Source: JACPYF01 sp964348695 (GTDB taxonomy: Bacteria > Patescibacteriota > Saccharimonadia > Saccharimonadales > Saccharimonadaceae). From it: a stretch of DNA of 27,594 nucleotides. The stretch covers positions 1 through 27,594 of the forward strand of contig CAYGDI010000006.1 in NCBI GenBank assembly GCA_964348695.1, given 5' to 3'. Both the position numbers and the translations under genes were made by a program. Within the stretch, counting starts at the first letter, position 1. Each line of letters opens with the position of its first letter. Under the pieces are notes generated by a model. That model worked only from the letters and a program-made list of their open reading frames with translations, had not been told where the DNA came from and searched no databases. Positions 14,591 to 21,713 of the stretch are shown here, piece by piece.

Positions 14591-15007
14591 TTAGCGAGCG
14601 TTTAGAGAGCAGTATTCAGACGAGTTAATAGGGATAATACTCCGGATAGCTTCACTAATCGGCAGTAGTCCAAACATGAATACTAGAAAAACAGCTACCA
14701 AAGCAACCAGGAATTTCCCATGCTTTTTGTGTGTATTATTACGTTTTGATATTACTACCATAGCTATATAAAGCAGCAACAAAAAGACGAAGCCGTCTAA
14801 TATTAAGAGTTTCAAAATATTGAACTCTCCTCCTATCGAAGAAAGTAGAGTTAGGTTTTGTGAGTCATCTATTAAAGGACTACAGTAATTGGAGGTGGCC
14901 ATACTATATAGTAAAAAAATGAATAGTAATATATACACACCCAAGCCGACCTTGAATACCAGTTGCATAGTTTTTAGTCTATCTGACTTTGACATATTCA
15001 TTTTCAT
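14591..15007 (-). CDS. Small membrane protein of unknown function
   Basis: A 138-residue protein with three clear hydrophobic helices: VGLGVYILLFIFLLYSMA, ILDGFVFLLLLYIAMVVI and FLVALVAVFLVFMFGLL. Basic patches precede them, and two isolated cysteines sit in segments likely to be outside (SNYCSP, SEYCSL). I do not recognise the family. Its ATG overlaps the stop of the upstream antiporter by one base (TAATG), so it is translationally coupled and may be an accessory subunit; that is inference. Confidence 0.7.
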   Translation of the reverse strand: MKMNMSKSDRLKTMQLVFKVGLGVYILLFIFLLYSMATSNYCSPLIDDSQNLTLLSSIGGEFNILKLLILDGFVFLLLLYIAMVVISKRNNTHKKHGKFLVALVAVFLVFMFGLLPISEAIRSIIPINSSEYCSLNAR

Positions 15008-16692
15008 TATTTCAACGCTGTGCGCCCGAGGTTTAGTAAATGTTTTTGTCGGTATTGGTTGAATGCTTTGTGGTTAGTCCCATGTTTTTTGATAAATGCA
15101 CTGATGCGTTCGCTACCAATATAGTGAGGCAGCATGACATATGTTGCACCGTGACGATATAGGGCGACGGCTTCTTCGTAATTGTCGGCGTGACAGACAA
15201 TGATTGTTTTCGGATTAACCCTGTGGGTATATTTGACCAGCTGTTCGTTTGAGCTAAAGTTTGTCATAGTACTCACTACTAGCTGAGCATTGCGGATGCC
15301 AATCTCCCGTAGGAGCTCTATATCAGTCGCATCACCATATATAAAAGGCAACCGCTGTCGCTCAAGTGATTCGATGACCTCTGGATTGTAATCTATGATG
15401 ACGTATTTTTTGTGCATTTGTTTGAATGTACGGACAAACTCGTGGCCGCCTTTTTTGTAGCCAAACAAGATTAGTGAGTGGTTGGTCGTCTGCGAGACGT
15501 CTTCTTCTCTAGTGATCTGTTCTTTGAAGAATTGGAATCGTTTCTCTAGTTTGGCAAGTATTTGGTTGTCGTATTGCATGAGATAGGTTGAACTAGCAAT
15601 TGTGATGATCGCAACCAGTGTGACGATCGCTGCCAAGTCACCACCGATGAGACCTAGACCAGCAGCCAAGACCACTAGTATGATCGAAAACTCACTAATT
15701 TGTGACAGATTGATACCTGCTTTGAAACTAGTACGTTTTGTATAGCCGAACATTCCCAGGCCTACCATGACAGCTAGAGGTTTGAGTATCATAACCACTG
15801 CCGAAAGTATGATAGCTGGCAATAATCCTGCGGATAGATTGCCTAGATTGAGACTCTGACCCAATATGATGAAAAACAGTACGATGAAAAAATCTCGCAA
15901 TGGTTTGAGGCGCGATGCCATTTCTTGGCTATACGGTAGGCTTGCCAAACTCACACCGGCAAACAACGCACCGACTTCGATAGAAAAGCCTGCAAAATCA
16001 AACAAGGTCGCAACGCCGAATCCCCATGCTATAGTGAACAGAAACAAAAGTTCTTGGCTCTCAGCAAATAGTTTGCTGAGACGAGGTAGTAGTTTTGTGC
16101 TGACAAAGAAAAGTACTAGCGCTAGTATGACACCTTTTACAAACAACAATCCCAGCTCGATTGGCGCAAAACCATTTTTGCCAGCAGCAACAAACAGCAG
16201 CGCTATAGTAGCAATAATATCGTCGAGCAAGATAACGCCGATAGCGATCTGACCATGCAGACGTGTCTGCTCTTTTTTATCAGACAGTACCTTGACTATG
16301 ATAATAGTCGAGCTAAAGAACAGTGCCAGACCCATCAGTAGCGCTTCGGTGAAGCTAAAGCCAAATGCCTGTGTGATAAAGAAACCAACACTACCAACAG
16401 TTACCAGTACAGAAAGAGCTACCAAAAGTACCACTCTTCCTAGTTTTTTAAACACTCCCGCGTTTAGTCCCAGGCCGATAATAAACAGCAGCAGGGCAAT
16501 ACCAATAGTCGAAAACAGTTCAAAACTCTCGTTGCCTTTGCCCAGGAGATTGAGTACAGAAGGTCCGATGATGATTCCTGTCAGTATGTAGCCGAGAATG
16601 AGCGGTTGTTTGAGCAAGCCCACAATCATAGATATAACCGTTACGAAAACGAGTACGAGGCTAAGCTGTGCAAATATTTCTACTCCGTGCAT
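15007..16692 (-). CDS. Kef/CPA2-type cation:proton antiporter with RCK domain
   Basis: A 561-residue transporter. Residues 1 to about 385 hold some 12 hydrophobic helices with PLILGYILTGIIIGP at the first and the core ILLDDIIATIALL, where the paired Asp residues carry the exchanged ion. From about 400 there is a Rossmann RCK/TrkA-N domain (HSLILFGYKKGGHEF, then VIIDYNPEVIESL and YGDATDIELL), which usually binds NAD(H) or another nucleotide to gate transport. The likely role is K+ or Na+/H+ exchange for pH and osmotic balance. The small membrane gene downstream is coupled to it. Confidence 0.92.
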   Translation of the reverse strand: MHGVEIFAQLSLVLVFVTVISMIVGLLKQPLILGYILTGIIIGPSVLNLLGKGNESFELFSTIGIALLLFIIGLGLNAGVFKKLGRVVLLVALSVLVTVGSVGFFITQAFGFSFTEALLMGLALFFSSTIIIVKVLSDKKEQTRLHGQIAIGVILLDDIIATIALLFVAAGKNGFAPIELGLLFVKGVILALVLFFVSTKLLPRLSKLFAESQELLFLFTIAWGFGVATLFDFAGFSIEVGALFAGVSLASLPYSQEMASRLKPLRDFFIVLFFIILGQSLNLGNLSAGLLPAIILSAVVMILKPLAVMVGLGMFGYTKRTSFKAGINLSQISEFSIILVVLAAGLGLIGGDLAAIVTLVAIITIASSTYLMQYDNQILAKLEKRFQFFKEQITREEDVSQTTNHSLILFGYKKGGHEFVRTFKQMHKKYVIIDYNPEVIESLERQRLPFIYGDATDIELLREIGIRNAQLVVSTMTNFSSNEQLVKYTHRVNPKTIIVCHADNYEEAVALYRHGATYVMLPHYIGSERISAFIKKHGTNHKAFNQYRQKHLLNLGRTALK

Positions 16693-16764
16693 GTGTATGT
16701 TTTTCTTATGCTTATTAGTATGACAGTTTTACAAACACTTAGCAATTGTCTAGTCATGTTGGTC

Positions 16765-16793
16765 TTCACACAGGAAGCAATATGAGGTATAGT
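16765..16793 (+). promoter_or_regulatory. Promoter of the leucine leader
   Basis: TTCACA (16765-16770), a 17-bp spacer and TATAGT (16788-16793), each one mismatch from consensus. The -10 ends 10 nt before the leader ATG at 16804. Confidence 0.75.
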
Positions 16794-16803
16794 ACTACTT
16801 GTA

Positions 16804-16890
16804 ATGAACTACGCAGCAAATTTGACAAACATTCTACTGCTCAGCCTACACCGGCTGTGCCTTGTTAAAGTCGAGGCTCGTAGCTACTAA
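16804..16890 (+). CDS. Leucine-rich leader peptide (LeuL-like)
   Basis: A 28-residue reading frame with seven Leu codons (TTG, CTA, CTG, CTC, CTA, CTG, CTT). Its centre reads NILLLSLHRLCLV. It lies between a good promoter and a terminator directly upstream of a LeuA homologue. Leu codons 6 and 7 flank the 5' arm of hairpin CGGCTGTGC. Near its end, GGCTCG (16875-16880) can pair with the 5' arm of the terminator. This is the arrangement of ribosome-stalling amino-acid attenuators. It is too short for ordinary gene calling. Confidence 0.8.
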   Translation: MNYAANLTNILLLSLHRLCLVKVEARSY

Positions 16891-16909
16891 ATAGCTCACC
16901 GCACAGCCG
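16852..16909 (+). promoter_or_regulatory. Protector hairpin of the leucine attenuator
   Basis: CGGCTGTGC (16852-16860) pairs perfectly over 9 bp with GCACAGCCG (16901-16909). The left arm lies in leader codons 17-19. A ribosome stalled at the Leu codons would block it and free the GGCTCG in its loop (16875-16880) to pair with CGAGTC (16921-16926), the 5' arm of the terminator. Confidence 0.75.
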
Positions 16910-16920
16910 CAGATCAAAAC

Positions 16921-16952
16921 CGAGTCCGACGAGGCTCGATTTTTTAATTTTT
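16921..16952 (+). terminator. Attenuator terminator before the LeuA-like gene
   Basis: CGAGTC (16921-16926), a 6-nt loop and GGCTCG (16933-16938), then a long T-rich run to 16952. The 3' arm lies in CGAGGCTCG (16930-16938), an exact repeat of 16872-16880 in the leader ORF. The two copies are therefore rival partners for the same CGAGTC. Confidence 0.8.
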
Positions 16953-16966
16953 ATGGGAGACACCGA

Positions 16967-18334
16967 ATGACTAGAGAAAACAAAACACCAATATATTTTG
17001 TAGATGTCACACAGCGTGATGGCGAGCAAATGAGGATAAGAGAAGTAGGAGTTAATGAAAGGCTTGAGGCTTTTGACGCGCTTGCCAGCACAGGTATACA
17101 AACATTTGAGATAGGACATCTCGGCAACGACACAGATCAAACTTATGCCCAGGCATTAGTAGAACACATTAGTGAAAATAGTGAATATGACGATATATCT
17201 TTGCAAGTACTTTTTGGTTCGCAGTCAGAAATAGTAGCTAACGGCTTGCAGTGGCTAGATGGTTTTGACAAAGATAGAGTAGTCGTACATGTCTATGACC
17301 GCCTAGATGCAAGTATGCGTGATCTAGCCGCAGAATATTATGACCGTGACCAATCTGCAGCCCGAGTTGCGGCTGCTATCGATATCGCATACGAAAACGG
17401 TTTTCGGCGATTTTCTATTTCGGGTGAAGGTGCTACTGGAGCGAGCGTTGGTGATGCGATGTTGTATTACGCGGCAATACTAGAACATTGCGCACAAAAG
17501 GAAGAAGATTTACAGGTCAATGTCAATCTACCAAGTACAAATGGCTCATCTGCAGCAGGGATTTGGCGACCAGATGAACTAAAATCTTTCAACTCTGTCA
17601 TAAAAAACCAATTTCCCAAAGTGACAACTAGTATTCATGCACACAACGATTTTGGCTCGGCGGTCGAGTTCTCAATCCAAGCAATCAGCGCTGGTTTTGA
17701 CAAGGTCGAAGGCACCCTAATAGGAATGGGTGAGCGTACAGGTAACACTGCGCTAGGTGATGTGGCAATGAGATTGCTCGAAATTGCAAAAGCCGAACAA
17801 GACCCAGAGCTCCTACGAGCTATTGGTCGACAGGCGCTCTTTAGTGCGCGTACATTGCCACCAAAGATGGTAAACAATATGTCCAATTTTTATCCTGCAA
17901 GTCAGCGACTAGCTACTATTTATGATGTACATCAAAGATTCCAAAGAACGGCACTTGGTGACCCAGAAGCATACAATGCTGGTTGTGGTCCACACGATCA
18001 GGCAAGTGCAAGAGCGCTGGAAGACCCAGTGCGCTGGCCGCTATACAAAACCTACATACCACGCATATTGACAGACGCAATATTAGGTCGCCCGCAAGCC
18101 GAAAAATTGCTACAAGCAGATCCAGCTGCTATCCGTGCAATTACGGTCAATGGCCATGCCGCAGGCGGTTCGACGGGTAGGATAGTTGGTGAAAAAATAA
18201 AGATTGCTTCAATAGAGCGCAGGGCTGAGGCCGAGCGCATTGCGCGCGAGGATATCGAAAAGATACTTCATGTTTGTAGTAATACTATCGTCAAAGAACC
18301 GCAGAAAACGAGCAAAAGAAAAATCGCTGCATAA
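16967..18334 (+). CDS. 2-isopropylmalate synthase-like protein (HMGL/DRE-TIM family)
   Basis: A 455-residue protein. TQRDGEQM (R17, D18) matches the DRE-TIM active-site loop, H224-A-H226-N-D is the metal-binding HxHND motif and GMGERTGN (G255-E256-R257) is the conserved LeuA strand. A long C-terminal part (to a KKxA-rich end) does not obviously look like the leucine-binding domain of LeuA. The family condenses an acyl-CoA with a 2-oxo acid. The leucine leader upstream supports a role in leucine metabolism, but no other leu gene is in the window. Translation uses GGGAG about 8 nt before ATG. A five-codon ORF (16953-16970) ends in ATGA overlapping the start. Confidence 0.85.
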   Translation: MTRENKTPIYFVDVTQRDGEQMRIREVGVNERLEAFDALASTGIQTFEIGHLGNDTDQTYAQALVEHISENSEYDDISLQVLFGSQSEIVANGLQWLDGFDKDRVVVHVYDRLDASMRDLAAEYYDRDQSAARVAAAIDIAYENGFRRFSISGEGATGASVGDAMLYYAAILEHCAQKEEDLQVNVNLPSTNGSSAAGIWRPDELKSFNSVIKNQFPKVTTSIHAHNDFGSAVEFSIQAISAGFDKVEGTLIGMGERTGNTALGDVAMRLLEIAKAEQDPELLRAIGRQALFSARTLPPKMVNNMSNFYPASQRLATIYDVHQRFQRTALGDPEAYNAGCGPHDQASARALEDPVRWPLYKTYIPRILTDAILGRPQAEKLLQADPAAIRAITVNGHAAGGSTGRIVGEKIKIASIERRAEAERIAREDIEKILHVCSNTIVKEPQKTSKRKIAA

Positions 18335-18340
18335 AATTTA

Positions 18341-18367
18341 TTAGCACTCTTGACACACGAGTGCCAG
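18341..18367 (+). promoter_or_regulatory. CIRCE operator of dnaK
   Basis: TTAGCACTC (18341-18349), 9 nt, GAGTGCCAG (18359-18367). The left arm is perfect and the right arm has 7 of 9 matches. This is the HrcA binding site for the dnaK unit. Confidence 0.9.
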
Positions 18368-18378
18368 CTGTATATACT
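18350..18378 (+). promoter_or_regulatory. Promoter of the dnaK operon inside CIRCE
   Basis: A perfect TTGACA fills positions 1-6 of the CIRCE spacer (18350-18355). A 17-bp gap leads to TATACT (18373-18378). HrcA on CIRCE would cover the -35. The start site should lie near 18385, giving a leader of about 43 nt with a small AGTC-gata-GACT hairpin (18387-18398) near its 5' end. Confidence 0.88.
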
Positions 18379-18427
18379 GGCAGTATAGTCGATAGACTGC
18401 TAAAATTGTTATAAAAGGAGAATCTAT

Positions 18428-18571
18428 ATGAGATTGCAACTAGAACAAGATATCGCAGAAACACGAACAGATGTCGATGAGCTGCCACGCATCAATCCTG
18501 AGATCAGATCACAACTAGCATCAGACATTTCAGAGACAGCAGCCTTAGCACTAGAGCTTGAACAAGAATAA
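18428..18571 (+). CDS. 47-aa acidic small protein in the dnaK operon
   Basis: An intact reading frame with a strong Shine-Dalgarno (AAAGGAG, 8 nt before ATG) between the CIRCE promoter and dnaK, ending 23 nt before dnaK. The protein begins MRLQLEQDIAETRTD and ends LALELEQE. It is rich in Glu, Asp, Leu and Ala, has no Cys or Trp, and looks helical. Two similar segments, LEQDIAET and LASDISET, lie about 27 residues apart. I do not recognise it. It would be made with DnaK under HrcA control, so a chaperone-linked role or a substrate-like regulator is possible; a mere leader function is the alternative. Confidence 0.7.
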   Translation: MRLQLEQDIAETRTDVDELPRINPEIRSQLASDISETAALALELEQE

Positions 18572-18594
18572 TAAAATAGGAGGAAATCTAAAAC

Positions 18595-20514
18595 ATGGGC
18601 AAGATAATTGGAATCGACCTCGGTACAACTAACAGCGCGGTGGCCTACATGGTTGCGGGCAAACCAGAAGTTATTGCAAACGCTGAAGGTAACCGAACTA
18701 CGCCATCTGTCGTAGCAGTCAACAAAAAAGGCGAGCGTTTAGTTGGGCAAGTAGCTCAACGTCAGCGAGTAACGAACGCAAAAAACACTATTTACGGTGT
18801 AAAGCGTTTGATAGGACGTAAATTTACAGACAAAGAAGTTCAAAAAGACATCGACCTAATGCCATTTGAAATCGTCAAAAAAGGCGATGGTGTGGCAGTA
18901 AAGCTAGGCGATAAAGATGAAACACCAGAAGCTGTTTCGGCAATGATCCTGAGTAAGTTAAAAGCCGATGCCGAAGCGTTTTTGGGTGAGTCTGTGACTG
19001 AAGCAGTTATCACTGTGCCAGCATATTTCGACGACGCACAGCGCCAAGCAACTAAAGATGCGGGTAAGATTGCAGGCCTAGAAGTCAAACGAATCATCAA
19101 CGAACCAACTGCAGCTGCACTAGCGTATGGCTTAGATCAAAAGAAAGAAGAAAAGATTGCAGTATTCGACCTAGGTGGTGGTACATTCGATGTATCTATC
19201 CTAGAGCTAGGCGACGGCGTGTTCGAAGTAAAATCTACAAACGGGGACACACACCTGGGTGGTGAAGATTTCGACAACCGAATCGTCAATCATTTCCTAG
19301 AAGAATTTAAAAAGGAAAATGGCGTAGATCTAAAAGGCGACAACGCAGCAATGCAACGCCTGAAAGACGAAGCTGAAAAAGCCAAGAAGGAACTATCATC
19401 TACTCCATCTACCGACATCAACCTACCATTCCTAACTGCCGATGCTGATGGTCCGAAACACTTTGAATACAAACTAACACGTGCCAAGCTAGAAGAAATC
19501 GTTGCAGATCTGATAGATGCAACTGCAAAGCCAGTTGAAAAAGCGTTGAAAGACGCCAAGCTAAAAGCCAGCGATATCGACGAAATCGTACTAGTCGGTG
19601 GTATGACACGTATGCCTGCAGTAGTCGAAAAAGTAAAATCAATTTTCGGAAAAGATCCTATGCAAGGTGTGAACCCAGACGAAGTTGTAGCTGTCGGAGC
19701 TGCGATTCAGGGTGGAGTATTGGCAGGGGACGTAAAAGACGTATTACTACTAGACGTGACTCCCCTCTCACTTGGTATAGAAACATTGGGTGGAGTAACC
19801 CACAAATTGATCGAACGAAACACAACTGTGCCTACTAGCAAGTCTGAAACGTATTCAACTGCAGCTGACAATCAACCACAAGTTGAGATTAATGTGTTGC
19901 AGGGTGAGCGTGAAATGTCTGCTGACAACAAATCACTAGGTCGCTTTATACTAGATGGCATCGCGCCAGCACCTCGCGGTGTGCCACAAATCGAAGTAAC
20001 CTTTAATATCGATGCAAACGGAATACTGAATGTCACCGCCAAAGACAAGGGCACTGGTAAAGAACAATCAATCACTATCCAAGACAGTGGTAACATGAGC
20101 AAAGAAGATATTGAGAAAGCTCAAAAAGAAGCCGAAGCTCACGCCGAGGAAGACAAGAAAAAGCGTGAAGCTATCGATGCTCGTAATACATTAGAAAATG
20201 CTATTTATCAGGCAGAAAAACTACCAGCCGAGAACAAAGACAATATTTCCGACGATGACAAAAAAGTTATCGAAGATGCAGTAGAGGCTGGCAAGAAAGT
20301 TTTGGCTGACGAAAAAGCCGACAAAGACGCACTAGAAACTGCAGCCAAAGAGCTAAACGACAAAATCATGCCAATCGGTGCGAAATTGTACGAAGCTGCC
20401 GCAGCTGAGAATTCGCCAGCAGGCGAACCAGCCCAAGAAAGTGAAGACAATAAGGCTGATGAACCTGTAGAGGGCGAAGTAGTCGACGAAAAAGACAACA
20501 AAAAGGAAAAGTAA
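18595..20514 (+). CDS. dnaK: Molecular chaperone DnaK (Hsp70)
   Basis: A 639-residue Hsp70 of standard length. It has the ATPase start IGIDLGTTNSAVA, VPAYFDDAQRQATKDAG, the phosphate loop FDLGGGTFDVS, LVGGMTRMP, and the interdomain linker DVLLLDVTPLSLGIE that leads into the substrate-binding domain. The tail is acidic and lysine-rich. It is translated from AGGAGG about 12 nt before ATG. Expression is from the CIRCE promoter. GrpE (13.1 kb) and DnaJ (21.7 kb) are its partners but lie in separate units. The following gene overlaps its stop by one base. Confidence 0.98.
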   Translation: MGKIIGIDLGTTNSAVAYMVAGKPEVIANAEGNRTTPSVVAVNKKGERLVGQVAQRQRVTNAKNTIYGVKRLIGRKFTDKEVQKDIDLMPFEIVKKGDGVAVKLGDKDETPEAVSAMILSKLKADAEAFLGESVTEAVITVPAYFDDAQRQATKDAGKIAGLEVKRIINEPTAAALAYGLDQKKEEKIAVFDLGGGTFDVSILELGDGVFEVKSTNGDTHLGGEDFDNRIVNHFLEEFKKENGVDLKGDNAAMQRLKDEAEKAKKELSSTPSTDINLPFLTADADGPKHFEYKLTRAKLEEIVADLIDATAKPVEKALKDAKLKASDIDEIVLVGGMTRMPAVVEKVKSIFGKDPMQGVNPDEVVAVGAAIQGGVLAGDVKDVLLLDVTPLSLGIETLGGVTHKLIERNTTVPTSKSETYSTAADNQPQVEINVLQGEREMSADNKSLGRFILDGIAPAPRGVPQIEVTFNIDANGILNVTAKDKGTGKEQSITIQDSGNMSKEDIEKAQKEAEAHAEEDKKKREAIDARNTLENAIYQAEKLPAENKDNISDDDKKVIEDAVEAGKKVLADEKADKDALETAAKELNDKIMPIGAKLYEAAAAENSPAGEPAQESEDNKADEPVEGEVVDEKDNKKEK

Positions 20515-21164
20515 TGTCTTTTGAAAAAATTAACCTAACAACTGTCAGTAAATTTTCACCCAATGTGATATCTGCAAGATGTCCACATTGTGGCAATGAG
20601 AGTAATTTCGAAAATGCAGGCATTAGTGATATTGCTGGCAGTAATTTTATAGATGGTACGAATATGGGATTTAGGATAGGTATACGTCGCTGTCCAAGGA
20701 GTGCATGCAGAGGACAACTCTTTTTTCAGACCCTTGGAGACAGTACTGCAACCTACCCTGTTCAAAGAATTGACTTTGATGCTAGTGATGTTCCTGAGAA
20801 TATCAGTAAATCATTTGACGAAGCACTATCTGCTCAAGCAAATGGACTACATATTGCGTCTGCAATTATGGTGCGTAAAACACTTGAACTTGTATGTATA
20901 GACAGGAGTGCAAAAGGTGATAATCTTAGTAATCGCATTAAAGATTTAGAGAAACAAATTACGCTTCCAAAACAGCTATTTACAGCGATGGACAATCTAA
21001 GACTTCTAGGTAATGATGCGGCGCACATTGAATCAAAGATTTTTGATGAGATTGGGGATGATGAGGCTAAGATAGCTATTGATCTCACCAAAGAAATCTT
21101 AAAGGCAATATATCAGCTTGATTCAATCGTAAGTAGATTAGAAAAATTAAAGTCTAAAAAATAA
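20514..21164 (+). CDS. DUF4145 domain protein with N-terminal zinc-ribbon-like motif
   Basis: A 216-residue protein. C23-P-H-C26 and C60-x4-C65 could form a zinc ribbon. The C-terminal half carries the DUF4145 pattern: ASAIMVRKTLELVC, a middle LSNRIKDLEK and LRLLGNDAAH. The function of DUF4145 is unknown; it occurs alone and in some defence-associated proteins. ATG overlaps the dnaK stop (TAATG) with AAGGA upstream, so it is coupled to dnaK and heat-inducible by inference. Its codon use (more AT-rich, AGA/AGG and TTT) looks unlike dnaK, suggesting a later insertion. Confidence 0.8.
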   Translation: MSFEKINLTTVSKFSPNVISARCPHCGNESNFENAGISDIAGSNFIDGTNMGFRIGIRRCPRSACRGQLFFQTLGDSTATYPVQRIDFDASDVPENISKSFDEALSAQANGLHIASAIMVRKTLELVCIDRSAKGDNLSNRIKDLEKQITLPKQLFTAMDNLRLLGNDAAHIESKIFDEIGDDEAKIAIDLTKEILKAIYQLDSIVSRLEKLKSKK

Positions 21165-21168
21165 AAAT

Positions 21169-21190
21169 AGCCAGCGATTTCTCGCTGGCT
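21169..21190. terminator. Shared terminator of the dnaK operon and the minus-strand RNA
   Basis: AGCCAGCGA (21169-21177), a 4-nt loop and TCGCTGGCT (21182-21190), a perfect 9-bp stem. Read on the minus strand it is followed by ATTTTTATTTTTT, a strong intrinsic terminator for the RNA gene. On the plus strand the T-run is poor, so it would end dnaK transcripts less efficiently. Confidence 0.85.
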
Positions 21191-21638
21191 TGATGGTGCC
21201 GGTTAGGGAGGAGATGATTCGCATTCCTCAAGCTGCTTTGTTGAACGAGACAGTACTATCTAGTTCGGTTAAGTCTGCTATTGTTGGAAGCTCTTTCGTC
21301 TCCTCCCTATCATCGGCCAATGTGTGCCACTGCGTCTGCTAGAAGTCGATGTGATCAGTCTAACAGTCCTGCAGGGACGTGTGATTTGGTTTCCTTCCTA
21401 CCTAGGAGAGTAGGAAAGTTCTGGATATGAGTGAGGCTTATAGGGCGCCTCTACCCTAGGTTCTGCGGAGTTGAAAGATTTTCATCATTTTTCTCCGTGG
21501 GTTTCACGCGAATCCGGTGAAGGTTTCGCGCCTGAAAAATATCTAATCGGATTTGTGTCCATGCGTTTGTGGTTGTCTAAAACCACTGCGCTGCTAGATA
21601 TCTGTCGGGATGTTACCTCCTCGTACGTTGATAACATT
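21191..21638 (-). ncRNA. Structured RNA, candidate tmRNA (ssrA), possibly permuted
   Basis: Some 450 nt with no protein gene, a near-consensus promoter and a terminator, all on the minus strand. From 21278 to 21228 it reads ADLTELDSTVSFNKAA then stop, preceded by AACAATA, like a tmRNA tag ending in Ala-Ala. That segment lies in a loop closed by a perfect 10-bp helix (21205-21214 with 21299-21308). An H-type pseudoknot is visible: TAGGG/CCCTA (21454-21458, 21441-21445) interleaved with GAGGC/GCCTC (21447-21451, 21433-21437). A hairpin GTGGTT/AACCAC lies at 21569-21586. I could not place a TPsiC arm or CCA end, and the tag lies about 360 nt from the 5' end, whereas standard tmRNA has it near 100. 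A two-piece permuted tmRNA would fit; another structured RNA is possible. Confidence 0.5.
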
Positions 21639-21643
21639 TATCG

Positions 21644-21671
21644 ATTATACTCTAAATATCTATTTTGTCAA
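21644..21671 (-). promoter_or_regulatory. Promoter of the minus-strand structured RNA
   Basis: On the minus strand, a perfect TTGACA (21671-21666), a 16-bp spacer and a perfect TATAAT (21649-21644), the strongest promoter in the window. Transcription would begin near 21637. It faces away from dnaJ, and its -35 lies 15 bp from the dnaJ CIRCE. Confidence 0.85.
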
Positions 21672-21686
21672 GTATTTTTATACACA

Positions 21687-21713
21687 CTAGCACTCTAGAC
21701 ATGCAAGTGCTAA
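21687..21713 (+). promoter_or_regulatory. CIRCE operator of dnaJ
   Basis: CTAGCACTC (21687-21695), 9 nt, AAGTGCTAA (21705-21713): 8 of 9 matches in each arm. It places dnaJ under HrcA control separately from dnaK. Confidence 0.88.

Noticed and set aside
21191..21214. CCA-like 3' end (CCGGCACCA on the minus strand) as a canonical tmRNA or tRNA acceptor
   Set aside because: There is no T arm before it and the bases upstream pair with 21299-21308 in the tag-closing helix, so a standard acceptor stem cannot be drawn.
21361..21480. RNase P RNA on the plus strand (GGAAAGTTCTGG near 21413 resembles its conserved P4 strand)
   Set aside because: No matching ACAGAA-type 3' strand could be found, and the strong promoter and terminator are on the opposite strand.
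21471..21698. A 75-aa plus-strand ORF downstream of dnaK
   Set aside because: It lies wholly in the structured-RNA region and its promoter, opposite the RNA's transcription, with no ribosome-binding site or recognisable motif.
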